Counted from the first letter of the stretch, positions 1 through 9,636 are shown. The stretch is 64,000 nucleotides of DNA from Pedobacter psychrotolerans (GCF_004340665.1 NZ_SLWO01000004.1:613784-677783); one strand, 5' to 3'. Numbers and translations are program-made. The notes: generated by a model not told the origin, from the sequence alone.

Positions 1-1
1 A

Positions 2-349
2 AATTCAGTTCGTAGAGCAAGTCCTGGTGCTGTTGATAACCGGATGCGTAGAAGTGGAGCAGGAATAGCTTCACCAAACTATGGTCGTCCAGCTAGAAAT
101 GGTTATGTTGACCAAAACGGTAACCGAGTATCACCAAACAATGTAGGAAACAGACCAGCAAGGAACTCTGGTTACGCTCCACAACAACAAAATGGAAGGC
201 CTGCTAGAAATGAGAATTATAATCCGCCAACCAGAACTGAAAGCAGACCAAGTTATTCTCCGCCTGCAAGCAGTAGCGGTGGTAGTCGTTCATCTGGCGG
301 TGGTAGCTATGGAGGTGGTTCCAGAGGATCAAGAGGCGGCAGAGGTTAG
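2..349 (+). CDS. Gly/Arg/Asn-rich protein, 3' part only
   Basis: The reading frame is open from the first bases of the window, so this is the C-terminal part of a longer gene that starts upstream. The visible 115 residues are low-complexity: Asn/Arg/Pro-rich with a recurring GRPARN-type motif (about residues 20-60), then Ser/Gly-rich, ending in an Arg-Gly tail (GSRGSRGGRG). Such a tail suggests a disordered segment. It stops 25 bp before the FadL-like porin gene, so the two are probably co-transcribed. No function can be assigned. The unrelated lipoprotein at 1952-3202 also ends in RGGRG. Confidence 0.7.
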   Translation, partial: NSVRRASPGAVDNRMRRSGAGIASPNYGRPARNGYVDQNGNRVSPNNVGNRPARNSGYAPQQQNGRPARNENYNPPTRTESRPSYSPPASSSGGSRSSGGGSYGGGSRGSRGGRG

Positions 350-374
350 GTAAATTTATAAGAAAACACACAAC

Positions 375-1880
375 ATGAAAAAACATATTTTATTATTAGT
401 AACTATGGCAGCTACTTCATGCACGCTATATGCCCAAACACTTGCTGAAAATGCTTTTGGTTTTTCTCAAATGAATTATGGCAGTACTGCTCGATTTAAG
501 GGAATGGGTGGCGCGCAAATTGGGGTTGGAGGAGACATTAGTTCAATAAGTTCTAATCCTGCTGGATTGGGCTTATTTACAAAGTCAGAATTTAGTTTGA
601 CTCCTGAGTTTAATGCTGTCTCGAACAAAAGCTCATACTTAGGGAATGAAACAAAGGGAACGAAAAATCAAATCAATTTAAATAATATTGGAGTTGTATT
701 TTATAGTCCGGCTGTTAAAGCAAAAGGTGCTGATGTTAATAAAGGTTTAGTTAGTTCAGTTTTTGGATTAAGCTATAACAGAAATAATGACTTCCTCAAT
801 AATTTTCAGTATAACGGAACAAATAATAATAGTTCGATTAGGGATTCATATGTTGAAGATGCAGAAATTAACGGAATTGATAATACAATAGGGGGCGATG
901 CTTATCGTAGCTTCTTAATTAATAAAAATGCATCTAACTACCCAAATCAATTTTCTGCTGAACCTTATAACAATGCTAGTTTCCAACAAAGTGGTGCAGA
1001 AAATAGATTAGGCTCTACGTCAGAGTTTAATATAGCGGGAGCTTTAAATTTCGCAAACAAATTTTATATTGGCGCTACTGCAAGCTTTGTTAATGTTAGA
1101 TATATAAGTGACGCTACTTTCGTAGAATCTGGTATTCTTAATTCTTTCAATGAGGATACAAATTTATATAATGGCACTGAAAACTATGGATTAACACAAT
1201 CAAGGAATCAGGAAAGTAAAGGATCAGGAGTAAATTTAAAATTAGGTATGATTTTTAGACCTGTAAGTGAGTTAAGAATAGGGGTAAATATTCAGAGCCC
1301 TACATGGATGAGTGTTGAAGACAATACGAATGTACAATTGAATAATACATTGATAAATTACAGATCTAATAATGAACCTATTAATTTTTATTCTTCTTAT
1401 AACTTGCGTACTCCACTTAAAGCATCTGGTGGACTTAGTTATGTAATTGGTGGAAGAGCTTTACTTTCAGCTGATGTTGATTATATAGATTATTCTTCTA
1501 TCAGATTTTCATCAAATGATAATTCTAATATGTCTGACATTAACAGTAGCAACAACTTTATAAAGAATTCTTATAAAGAAACTTTAAACTATAGATTTGG
1601 TGCTGAATTTAAAGTGGATGATCAGTTTAGTCTGAGAGCAGGATATGGAGTTAATGGTAATGGAATTAAAGATGAGTTCCTTGGTAATTCCGAGGCTAAA
1701 TATTACACTGGTGGTTTTGGTTATAGATTTGAAAATTACTATTTTGATTTAACTTATCAGAACTATCAAATTGAATCTTTAAGGTCAAGTCCATATTTAC
1801 TAAACGATTTTTCTGAACCAGTTGTGGATACAAAAAGCACTAGAAATAATGTCTTCTTAACATTTGGAGTAAGGTTTTAA
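375..1880 (+). CDS. OmpP1/FadL-family outer-membrane porin
   Basis: A 501-aa protein predicted to form an outer-membrane beta-barrel of the OmpP1/FadL (toluene/long-chain fatty-acid transporter) family. An N-terminal signal peptide ends at about residue 21 (LYAQ). It is followed by the family-typical start of the mature protein: ENAFGFSQ, then the glycine-rich GMGGAQIGVGGD and SSNPAGLGL. The rest alternates beta-strand-like segments and ends in an aromatic residue (FLTFGVRF), as barrel proteins do. Substrate cannot be deduced; many Bacteroidota members are annotated as haemin receptors without proof. A strong hairpin terminator follows the stop codon. Confidence 0.85.
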   Translation: MKKHILLLVTMAATSCTLYAQTLAENAFGFSQMNYGSTARFKGMGGAQIGVGGDISSISSNPAGLGLFTKSEFSLTPEFNAVSNKSSYLGNETKGTKNQINLNNIGVVFYSPAVKAKGADVNKGLVSSVFGLSYNRNNDFLNNFQYNGTNNNSSIRDSYVEDAEINGIDNTIGGDAYRSFLINKNASNYPNQFSAEPYNNASFQQSGAENRLGSTSEFNIAGALNFANKFYIGATASFVNVRYISDATFVESGILNSFNEDTNLYNGTENYGLTQSRNQESKGSGVNLKLGMIFRPVSELRIGVNIQSPTWMSVEDNTNVQLNNTLINYRSNNEPINFYSSYNLRTPLKASGGLSYVIGGRALLSADVDYIDYSSIRFSSNDNSNMSDINSSNNFIKNSYKETLNYRFGAEFKVDDQFSLRAGYGVNGNGIKDEFLGNSEAKYYTGGFGYRFENYYFDLTYQNYQIESLRSSPYLLNDFSEPVVDTKSTRNNVFLTFGVRF

Positions 1881-1900
1881 TTTATTGATATATCTATATT

Positions 1901-1940
1901 GCAAATGCCAGTTTATGTTAAACTGGCATTTGCATTTAAT
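1901..1940 (+). terminator. Intrinsic terminator after the FadL-like gene
   Basis: A perfect 15-bp stem (1901-1915 pairing with 1919-1933) with a 3-nt loop, followed by an AT/T-rich stretch. It sits between two convergent genes and may serve both. Confidence 0.85.
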
Positions 1941-1951
1941 TTTTAACTAAA

Positions 1952-3202
1952 CTATCCTCTTCCACCTCTATGTGGATTAGTACCACCACCACTTCCTTCA
2001 TTGCCTGGACGTGGTCTATTTGGATCTGTACTTCCAGAATGAACTCGAACTGTATCTATTTGTGATACATTAAACAATGTTTTAAATAAAGTATGATCAC
2101 TTAAATAGTTTAAACTAAAAAATATTGGAACACCTGGAGTATTAACAGAAAATTTCCCTCCACTAATAATATAATTTACAAATTCATCATAACCTTTAAT
2201 CGATTTAACGACTTCTTGTCCTTCTCCCCCACGAGCATAAATATTAATTTGCGATTCATCAATTATCCGTTTTTGATCTGATGTAATGCTAACCCCTCCG
2301 CCACCTTTAATCAAAGAAAGTGTTGCATTAAATGCAGTGTAAACGTCATTGTATTCATAATTTGATTCTATTGCCATAATTCCCATTCTACCATAAGTTA
2401 CAGATGATATGTACACTGGTGAATAATCACCTAATGTTGCAGGATCTACATTATTAGCCAATAGCTGGCCATTAGTAGGAATATCCATATCAAGTGTAAA
2501 GTTTCTTTGAATAAACTTTGCTACTAATCCTGTTTTCAAACTTACCTGAGAAGTACTATCTTTAAATGCAGCTTTGAATATGGTACCTATATTTACATTT
2601 GCGCCGAATGATAATTTTAATTCATCGTAGGTAGTGAACTTATTAAGTTCAAACGAAAAGGAAGATAATTGGTCTCCAGTGATATTTTGATTTAAAATTT
2701 CATTTATCGCAGTTCTAGTAGTAGATAGATTAGGGTTATCAATTATTTTACTAACCATTCCATTAACTGCAGGAATAGAAACAGAAACTGTAATAGGCAG
2801 TTTTTCATATCCTATAACAGGATCAAAACTCATATTTGCTACAGACCTACCTTTAATAAGTGAACCCGGATAAACCAATCTTTGGTAACTATCCAAAACG
2901 ACCTGTTCATCAGTCTCAACAGTTATTCTAGTCCCTATAGAAGTACTACCACCAGATCTACTTGGTACTTGTCCATTATTTCCAGGAATAGGTTCACTTT
3001 TAACTATTCTTAATGAAGACAACAAATTTTGTTTAATAGAGAACGTTTTGTCACCAACTAAAACTTCCGAAGTTTTAAATTTTGGTAAATGGCTATATGC
3101 ATTTATTTTACCATCTGAAGATTGTAAATTTTGATTTTCATTCTTTTTGCAACTTGCAAATAAGATAACAGCGACCGCTGTAAACAATAAGCTTTTTTTC
3201 AT
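1952..3202 (-). CDS. Hypothetical lipoprotein with Gly/Arg-rich tail
   Basis: A 416-aa predicted lipoprotein. The start was placed at the ATG at 3202, because the frame upstream (13 codons) would precede a normal signal peptide; from there the sequence is MKKSLLFTAV... with lipobox LFASC, Cys at about residue 17. No known domain is recognised; the body is mixed alpha/beta with many Ser/Thr/Val, and the last 20 residues are Gly/Pro/Arg-rich (GGGTNPHRGGRG). It is convergent with the porin gene and preceded by a long AT-rich gap. It could be a surface-exposed lipoprotein, but function is unknown. Confidence 0.75.
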   Translation of the reverse strand: MKKSLLFTAVAVILFASCKKNENQNLQSSDGKINAYSHLPKFKTSEVLVGDKTFSIKQNLLSSLRIVKSEPIPGNNGQVPSRSGGSTSIGTRITVETDEQVVLDSYQRLVYPGSLIKGRSVANMSFDPVIGYEKLPITVSVSIPAVNGMVSKIIDNPNLSTTRTAINEILNQNITGDQLSSFSFELNKFTTYDELKLSFGANVNIGTIFKAAFKDSTSQVSLKTGLVAKFIQRNFTLDMDIPTNGQLLANNVDPATLGDYSPVYISSVTYGRMGIMAIESNYEYNDVYTAFNATLSLIKGGGGVSITSDQKRIIDESQINIYARGGEGQEVVKSIKGYDEFVNYIISGGKFSVNTPGVPIFFSLNYLSDHTLFKTLFNVSQIDTVRVHSGSTDPNRPRPGNEGSGGGTNPHRGGRG

Positions 3203-3501
3203 ATTTGATTTTTTTATATAGGCAAATATGTGTCGAAACATTAAGCTAAGCGTAACAAAATTGTCATAATGTAATATTAAGGATACATAGATAATATTTA
3301 ATATTACATTTAAACATATAAATGTATTACAAAAAATACAATTAATAACCTAATCGATATTAAGTATTAGTTTGGTATAAATACTATATAATACTGTCGA
3401 TCAATTTTATGTATTCCTAATACTTAGTAATTTTAATGGTATTAATTTATCATGTAAACAATTCTTTACTTTTAGCTTAAATTTTAAGTTAAAATATATA
3501 G
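3203..3501. other. AT-rich intergenic region
   Basis: About 300 bp of very AT-rich sequence between the lipoprotein start and the MITE-like element. I see no ORF, RNA gene or clear promoter motif. It presumably holds the promoter of the lipoprotein gene. Confidence 0.5.
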
Positions 3502-3701
3502 TAAAAAGAGGCTGTCTCATAAGTCAAATTCAAAAACAGAATTTAATTTAATTTTGAACATCCTTTATCAAGAATTAAATGATAATAAAAAACGGCAGCT
3601 TTCGAATCGAAAATTGCCGTTTTTTATTTAATTGTAGACTGCTTTAAGATTTAATTTGGCAGCTGAATGCCAAAAATCACTTATGATACAGCCTCTTTTT
3701 A
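3502..3701. mobile_element. MITE-like element with terminal inverted repeats
   Basis: A non-coding element of about 200 bp bounded by near-perfect inverted repeats: TAAAAAGAGGCTGT-C-TCATAAGT at 3502-3524 and its complement at 3679-3701, with one mismatch. The GAGGCTGTCTCATAAGT end resembles terminal repeats of IS1182-type elements common in Bacteroidota (recalled, not searched). The interior has a hairpin around an AACGGCA/TGCCGTT stem near 3588-3628. There is no transposase ORF. The right end overlaps the stop codon of the adjacent minus-strand gene. I could not find an unambiguous target-site duplication. Confidence 0.65.
3588..3628. terminator. Hairpin with A/T flanks inside the MITE-like element
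   Basis: AAAAACGGCA...TGCCGTTTTT arms with an AT-rich interior and T-runs on both strands. It would terminate transcription of the minus-strand 805-aa gene and could act in both directions. Confidence 0.6.
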
Positions 3702-6116
3702 TTTTGCAGCAACATTAATTTCCTTTTCCCCGTAAGCCACCCCTTCCGAAGTGATGCCTTGCACAACAATCTTGAATTTTCCTTCAACATCTCCTGTATT
3801 AAAAATTAGCTTATTGCTACCCAATTTATTAAGTTCTATCTGATAATTCCAATATAGGTTTGGGGAATTGATTGGCTCGTTCATATTGGAAACATCAGAT
3901 ACATAAAATTCTTTAGCCAGACTAATGCCTTTCAGGATTCGTAAATTCGGCTTATCTTCATGATCGGTACAACCAGCATAAATGATTGTGCCTCCGCCAG
4001 ATCGTGCGTAACTTTTCCCCTTGAGCGGTTTTCTATTATCTGGATCTCCGGCATGATTTGCGCAATTAAAAATATTATACTTGCACACATAATCGCCACA
4101 TCCGTTTGGTCCACGATCTGCGAAATTAATATGATTGTCTTTTTTATATTTAATCACTACATCTTTTAATGTAATACCGCTAGTAATTTTTATAGATTGA
4201 TTTAAGTCATTCAATTGTGTTGTTTGATTCACTAAAGGAATGCTTTTCTGATTTATCACCTCGTCTTTAATCTTCTTCAAAGGATCATTTAGAAGAACCT
4301 CATAATTAGCATATTTCTTATCGCTAATGCTTAGCCAAACTCTACCACGGTCTTCTGAAAGTAAATCAGCAGCTGTTAGATTGAACTTCCCTGAACTATC
4401 GGTGTTAATCACTTTAATATTTGAACCAGCGAAAGCATTTAATGCAAGCGGTGTCTTCAGTTGCTTCTTATTTTTTAATATTTCTCCACTGTATTCTAAT
4501 GAAACAAGTTTCGGCTTTACATTCGGCAAGATTTTTGTAGGCCATTGGTATCTCCTCCACCCTTTCACCAGCAATACCTCATTCAAATAATTTATATCAG
4601 TATACTTTAGATTGAATTGATGAGGTGGCAAATCGGCAAGGAGTTGCTGAAAAAAGTAAAAGTCAGTTATGTTTTGATTGTTATCAATTGACAATCGATT
4701 GGCCTGGACACAACTCACAGAAACCATTGCTGACAGGAGTTTATCCTGTCCTTCAATAGCACTAAGATCCACCTCAACCGAATCTCTAGTAGTATAGTTT
4801 TCTTTATCTGTTGTTATTGAAATGAAGTTGATCTTATTATAATGTGCAAAAAAGATTCGTTCTGCAATAGGTTTATATTCATCATTTAACACTGTAAGTG
4901 CATACAAGCCAATTGGAATAGAATCCAGTTTGAATCGCATATTTTGAGGCCGGTTTGCCAGCAGATCAAAACTTGTTTGCAATAAAATGTTTGAAAAATC
5001 ATGAACTACAACATGAACTTGCTGCTGATCATTACTTTCTATCTGTGCTTTTAACTCATCATTTGAAATTGCAGAGCCGAGTCTAAGCACCACACCATGT
5101 TTTAAAATAGTAGGCAGGTCATATTGATTAACGCCATCTCTCGCTCCTATTATTTGAGCATGATAACGTTTAAGGCGATTTGGTTGAAAAACGAAACTTC
5201 CAATACCTAACGAATTAGTATAAATAGTATCCAGAATTTTTTCGTCTTGATAAAATACCGCTTTACCCTGAACTGCATTTCCGTTCTCAGCTTTTAGCTC
5301 AAAGCCCACTTTATTTGTCAGGTCATCTACTAAATATCCACTTTCTGGGTAAAAACTAACCTGATACTTTTTTTCATCTTTAACTGGCAAGTTAAAATTT
5401 ACATGCTTTACGTGATTATCCTTTTTAATAGAGATTTTAAGCAAATTATTTTTCTTCGTGATTTGTTCAGTGGGATAACTTATCATCAGCTCGCCAATCA
5501 CACTGCTTTTTGCTTTACCAGTTTTGATGATTTGGTCAGCACTGCCGATCTGATAATTGATCTCGGCGTTTTCTACAAATCGATTATTCCCAGATAAGAC
5601 TTGCAATAAAGCTGTTCCATTTTTCGTTTGCTCATCAAAAGTTTTAAAAATAGAAACGTTGGCAATTAAAGGATTAATCGTAGTTGATTTTATAGTAATC
5701 GGTTGTGTAAACTCTCCATCGAACTGATGATTAACTTTCATATTAGTATAAGCAACGAATCGATATTTGCCACTTGGGAGCGAATCAGGCAATACTAAAC
5801 TTCCGAAAGAAATGCCCTGCTGAATAAGGAACTTTTCCTGTAAAACGATGGAAGTGTCTGCATTGTTAACCAATGATAAATAAAGAGTATGATATCGACC
5901 AGACTCCGCTACAGTATTAAGCAAGTAACCTGTAAACCAAACCTGATCATTATTGGTGTAGATATTTTTATCAAAATGAATGAATAGACTTGACTGATTT
6001 GTGTTTAGACCATATAATTTTAAATTTTCAGCTACGCTATCCAGCTTAAGATTTTGTGCCTGCACGAAACCACTTAAAAAAAGCAAGCAACCAATAGTGA
6101 TGAATTTTGAAAGCAT
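3699..6116 (-). CDS. Large secreted MG2/Ig-like protein with a Cys-containing C-terminal region
   Basis: An 805-aa exported protein. The first ATG in frame is at 6116 (the frame opens upstream only with TTG); it begins a signal peptide ending at FVQAQ. The N-terminal part (about residues 40-140) has the FIHFDKNIYTNNDQVWFTGY pattern of macroglobulin-like MG2 domains found in Bacteroidota carboxypeptidase-regulatory/TonB-plug proteins. Further Ig-like segments follow. Near residue 650 an LKDVVIK linker appears, which in relatives leads into a TonB plug. Here it leads instead into a Cys-containing stretch (CGDYVC, FNCANH, YAGC) and a final beta-rich segment. The stop codon lies inside the end of the MITE-like element. 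Function unknown; likely periplasmic or outer-membrane associated. Confidence 0.75.
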   Translation of the reverse strand: MLSKFITIGCLLFLSGFVQAQNLKLDSVAENLKLYGLNTNQSSLFIHFDKNIYTNNDQVWFTGYLLNTVAESGRYHTLYLSLVNNADTSIVLQEKFLIQQGISFGSLVLPDSLPSGKYRFVAYTNMKVNHQFDGEFTQPITIKSTTINPLIANVSIFKTFDEQTKNGTALLQVLSGNNRFVENAEINYQIGSADQIIKTGKAKSSVIGELMISYPTEQITKKNNLLKISIKKDNHVKHVNFNLPVKDEKKYQVSFYPESGYLVDDLTNKVGFELKAENGNAVQGKAVFYQDEKILDTIYTNSLGIGSFVFQPNRLKRYHAQIIGARDGVNQYDLPTILKHGVVLRLGSAISNDELKAQIESNDQQQVHVVVHDFSNILLQTSFDLLANRPQNMRFKLDSIPIGLYALTVLNDEYKPIAERIFFAHYNKINFISITTDKENYTTRDSVEVDLSAIEGQDKLLSAMVSVSCVQANRLSIDNNQNITDFYFFQQLLADLPPHQFNLKYTDINYLNEVLLVKGWRRYQWPTKILPNVKPKLVSLEYSGEILKNKKQLKTPLALNAFAGSNIKVINTDSSGKFNLTAADLLSEDRGRVWLSISDKKYANYEVLLNDPLKKIKDEVINQKSIPLVNQTTQLNDLNQSIKITSGITLKDVVIKYKKDNHINFADRGPNGCGDYVCKYNIFNCANHAGDPDNRKPLKGKSYARSGGGTIIYAGCTDHEDKPNLRILKGISLAKEFYVSDVSNMNEPINSPNLYWNYQIELNKLGSNKLIFNTGDVEGKFKIVVQGITSEGVAYGEKEINVAAK

Positions 6117-6162
6117 AATTAGCAATATGCTTAAAATTCGAAATTTTATTGCAATTATTCAA

Positions 6163-7998
6163 TTAAATCACACCATGAAGTATTTTTCCTGATTTACCTA
6201 GTTCATCTATTTTTTGTTCAACCTTACTGTCTTTTATCAGTTCTGGTGCGTGATGAGGCTTTTTTCTTGCATCTATAATTAATGAACCTTTACAGCCCCA
6301 ATGCTTATTAATGATAAAATCATTGAGCCCATAAATATCAGCAGCGGGGTTACTTCTGGTAAAAGTTACCCAAACTAAATTATCAATATTTTTAGCCGTA
6401 AATTCGGCATCATCTGCAATAACCAGTAATGGAAAACCATTTAAATCCTGATCGATTAAGGAAATATTCAGCGCAGCTATTTCTGCTGCCGTTTTTTCTG
6501 CACTAATGTATTTATCACATTCTAAAACCAGTATGCCAGGCATTGCAATGGCAAATTGATAACAGCCATCGCCAAGTTTTAGCTCCTCGGGAATTTCGTT
6601 CCACAATTCCCGCTTCTTATCCCCAGCTGCAGCAACCACTACTTTCGATCCGCTGTTTAATCCATCACCGCTATAATCTAAAGTATCAATGGTGGTATTG
6701 GTATAAAAATGAAGATCCTTGGTTAAATCAATTCTTTCTAAAATATGGGTTAAAAAATTTTCGATGTGATGGGTACTTAATTTTTCATTGTCTTCTCTCG
6801 CGGCGATAAAAACATACTTGGCAAGACTAAGTTGGTTTTTACCTAGAATATGGTTGGCAATCGTCAAAATTTCCTGCGGCCTTCTTTCTTTCAGATAAGG
6901 TGTATATCTTTCACTGCCAATGGCAAAAAGCAAAGGGTGAACTCCCGCCGCATCAACTGCATGTACCTCTTTTAATCCATGAATTTCCTGAGGAATCGCC
7001 GAACCGGTAATTTCATGAATTAAAGCGCCAAAACTGGTATCCTCTTGTGGTGGACGGCCCACAACCGTAAACGACCAAATGGCATCTTTTTTATGATACA
7101 CATTGTGCACCTTCATTAATGGAAAAGGATGGGCTAAACTATAATAACCTAAATGGTCACCAAATGGGCCTTCCGGCTTATTTTCATTTGGATAGACGGT
7201 TCCGGTGATGATAAAATCTGCATCTGCCGAAATACAGAAACCTTCATCATCATAAAAATAGCGAAATCTGCGATCGCCCAGCGCACCGGCAAAAGTCATT
7301 TCAGATAAACCTTCAGGCAATGGCATTACTGCTGCCAGAGGATGAGAAGGTGGGCCACCTACAAAAATACTCACCTTTAGTGGTTGGCCAAGTTTATTCG
7401 CCTTTGATTGGTGAACACCAATTCCCCTGTGAATCTGGTAATGCAAACCAATTTCCTTATCCTTTATATAATCATTACCAGCCAACTGAATCCGATACAT
7501 GCCTAGGTTTGCATTCAGGATTCCAGGTTTCTCTACATCTTCTGTATAAACCTGCGGCATGGTTACAAAAGGTCCCCCATCCATTGGCCAGTTCACAATT
7601 TGTGGCAACATACTGATGCTTGTTTTCGAGAACTTACTTTTGGCAGATGGTGTTTTCATGGGCAAAGCTGATAAGGCAGACATTGCCGAACCGACATATT
7701 TGAATGGATTTTTCAATGCCTTCATCGGATCATTCCGCAAGGAAACCAACTGTTGTACTTTTGGCAAAGTATCCCTGAAAATGAATTTAGATCGCTCAAG
7801 GGTTCCAAATAAATTCGAAACTGCCGGGAATGGACTTCCTTTAACTTTTTCGAACAGTATCGCTGGCCCTTGATTTTCGTAAATCCGTAGGTGAATAGCA
7901 GCCATTTCCAAATGAGGATCAACCTCCTCTTTTATCTTGATTAAATGACCATTTTTTTCAAGATCTGATACACATTCTGCTAAACTTTTATACGCCAT
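6163..7998 (-). CDS. UbiD-family decarboxylase
   Basis: A 611-aa member of the UbiD family of prenylated-FMN-dependent (de)carboxylases. The ATG at 7998 is chosen; the frame extends two codons further only with a TTG. The hallmark ENKPEGPFGDHLGYYS block is present near the middle and supplies the family's catalytic Glu/Asp environment. In Bacteroidota proteins of this length are usually annotated as menaquinone-biosynthesis or 3-polyprenyl-4-hydroxybenzoate decarboxylase, but the substrate cannot be read from sequence. No UbiX-like flavin prenyltransferase is in the window. It stands alone, separated from the upstream CBS-like gene by a hairpin terminator. Confidence 0.85.
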   Translation of the reverse strand: MAYKSLAECVSDLEKNGHLIKIKEEVDPHLEMAAIHLRIYENQGPAILFEKVKGSPFPAVSNLFGTLERSKFIFRDTLPKVQQLVSLRNDPMKALKNPFKYVGSAMSALSALPMKTPSAKSKFSKTSISMLPQIVNWPMDGGPFVTMPQVYTEDVEKPGILNANLGMYRIQLAGNDYIKDKEIGLHYQIHRGIGVHQSKANKLGQPLKVSIFVGGPPSHPLAAVMPLPEGLSEMTFAGALGDRRFRYFYDDEGFCISADADFIITGTVYPNENKPEGPFGDHLGYYSLAHPFPLMKVHNVYHKKDAIWSFTVVGRPPQEDTSFGALIHEITGSAIPQEIHGLKEVHAVDAAGVHPLLFAIGSERYTPYLKERRPQEILTIANHILGKNQLSLAKYVFIAAREDNEKLSTHHIENFLTHILERIDLTKDLHFYTNTTIDTLDYSGDGLNSGSKVVVAAAGDKKRELWNEIPEELKLGDGCYQFAIAMPGILVLECDKYISAEKTAAEIAALNISLIDQDLNGFPLLVIADDAEFTAKNIDNLVWVTFTRSNPAADIYGLNDFIINKHWGCKGSLIIDARKKPHHAPELIKDSKVEQKIDELGKSGKILHGVI

Positions 7999-8030
7999 GC
8001 TCAAAGATAAATATTTAGTATAAAGTAAAA

Positions 8031-8062
8031 ACGCCTAAGAAAAATTTCTTGGGCGTTTTTTA
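8031..8062 (-). terminator. Intrinsic terminator (bidirectional shape)
   Basis: A 12-bp stem with one G-T pair (8031-8042 with 8045-8056), flanked by T-runs on both strands. It lies downstream of the minus-strand CBS-like gene and just upstream of the UbiD-like start, so it probably ends the CBS-like transcript. Confidence 0.75.
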
Positions 8063-8072
8063 TTTACATTTT

Positions 8073-8166
8073 CGTCATTGCGAGGAAGCAAGACGAAGCA
8101 ATCTATTTTGCTAAATCTGTTAGTCAGATTGCTTCTCTTCATCCAACGCTTCGGTTCGCAATGAAG
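8073..8166. repeat. Dispersed repeat related to the 9.8-10.9 kb tandem array
   Basis: Contains the same CGTCATTGCGA...GAAGCAATCT arm and an AGATTGCTTC...CGCAATGA arm that occur in each unit at 9823-10904, here as a single diverged copy able to form an imperfect hairpin. Confidence 0.75.
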
Positions 8167-8274
8167 ATAAAGCGAGTTGATTCTTGTAATTTATCGTTTT
8201 CCGTTTGCGATTAATTTAGTCTTTTAATAAGGTCGTTAAATTCAGATGACTTCACAATTCCCCTATTCCCCTTT

Positions 8275-9636
8275 CTATCCCGATATCGCGTTAATAATAT
8301 CATACTGCGTAATAATCTCAATCTTTCCTGATTCATCTTCCACTAAAACCGCAGAATTTTCTTTGTTAATCAATGATGAAATTTTATCAATCGAAGTATT
8401 TAAATCAACAAAAGGAAAAGTAGCCGTCATGATTTCAGAAATTGGTGCAGATTTCAATCCTGGATTTTCGAGTAAAGCTGTCAGAATATCACTCTCCGCA
8501 ATTTTACCAACAATCATCCCTTGTTGTGTAACCGGAATTTGAGAAATATTCATTGATTTGATTGTATTTATGGCTTCTAAAACTGATTTTGTAGCATCTA
8601 ATGTTACAATTTCTGTAGCTTCTTTTTTGGCTATGATTGATTTTGCTGTCAGTTTTTCATCCTGTAAAAATCCACGTTCGCGCAACCAGTCCTCATTATA
8701 CATTTTACCCATATAACGACTTCCATGATCATGAAAAATGACTACCACCACATCTTCAGGTTTTAATTTATCTTTCAACTGGATTAAACCTCCAATAGCT
8801 GCACCAGCAGAGTTCCCCACAAAGATTCCTTCTTTACGGGCGATGTCACGCGTCATTAGGGCGGCATCTTTATCTGTTACTTTTTCGAATAAATCGATGA
8901 CATCAAAGTTTACATTGGCGGGCAAAAAATCTTCCCCAATACCTTCGGTGATGTAAGGATAAATTTCATCTTTATCGAAAATACCAGTTTCTTTATATTT
9001 TTTAAAAACCGAACCGTATGTATCAATTCCCCAGATTTGTATATTAGGATTCTTTTCTTTTAAATATTTACCCGTTCCAGAAATGGTACCACCGGTACCC
9101 ACACCAACTACCAGGTGGGTAATTTTACCTTCGGTCTGCTCCCAGATCTCCGGTCCAGTTTGCTCATAATGTGCTTGTGAGTTGGCTAAATTATCATATT
9201 GATTGGGTTTCCATGAATTTGGAACTTCACGTTCTAAGCGTGACGAAACTGAATAATAAGAACGTGGATCTTCAGGTTCAACATTGGTAGGACAAACAAT
9301 TACTTCTGCACCAAAAGCACGCAAAGCATCAACCTTTTCTTTTGATTGTTTATCAGTTGTGGTGAAAATACACTTATAGCCTTTAATAATTGCAGCCATT
9401 GCTAATCCCATTCCAGTATTACCCGAAGTTCCTTCGATAATGGTTCCACCTGGTTTTAATTTACCACTACGTTCGGCATCTTCAATCATTTTAACCGCCA
9501 TACGGTCTTTGATTGAATTGCCAGGGTTAGTGGTTTCTATTTTGGCCAGAATTGTTCCTGGAACACTTTTCGTTATTGTATTCAATTTAACCAGTGGTGT
9601 ATTACCAATGGTTTCTAAAATGTTGTTATACCACAT
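8275..9636 (-). CDS. Cystathionine beta-synthase-like PLP enzyme with CBS pair
   Basis: A 453-aa fold-type-II PLP enzyme of the cysteine synthase/cystathionine beta-synthase family. Residues 1-320 form the catalytic core: TIGNTPLV near the N-terminus, PLP-binding Lys43 in NSIKDR, the EGTSGNTG substrate loop, and the GVGTGGTISG phosphate-binding loop. Residues about 340-453 form two CBS domains that in the family bind adenosyl ligands and tune activity. The domain order argues for cystathionine beta-synthase (serine plus homocysteine) over plain O-acetylserine sulfhydrylase, but the acceptor is an inference. No haem-binding N-terminal extension is present. It is transcribed alone. Confidence 0.85.
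   Translation of the reverse strand: MWYNNILETIGNTPLVKLNTITKSVPGTILAKIETTNPGNSIKDRMAVKMIEDAERSGKLKPGGTIIEGTSGNTGMGLAMAAIIKGYKCIFTTTDKQSKEKVDALRAFGAEVIVCPTNVEPEDPRSYYSVSSRLEREVPNSWKPNQYDNLANSQAHYEQTGPEIWEQTEGKITHLVVGVGTGGTISGTGKYLKEKNPNIQIWGIDTYGSVFKKYKETGIFDKDEIYPYITEGIGEDFLPANVNFDVIDLFEKVTDKDAALMTRDIARKEGIFVGNSAGAAIGGLIQLKDKLKPEDVVVVIFHDHGSRYMGKMYNEDWLRERGFLQDEKLTAKSIIAKKEATEIVTLDATKSVLEAINTIKSMNISQIPVTQQGMIVGKIAESDILTALLENPGLKSAPISEIMTATFPFVDLNTSIDKISSLINKENSAVLVEDESGKIEIITQYDIINAISG

Noticed and set aside
3495..3710. Target-site duplication flanking the MITE-like element
   Set aside because: The flanks are AT-rich and I could not find matching direct repeats on both sides.
7320..7873. Open frames on the plus strand inside the UbiD-like gene
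   Set aside because: They are shadows of a well supported minus-strand gene with clear family motifs.
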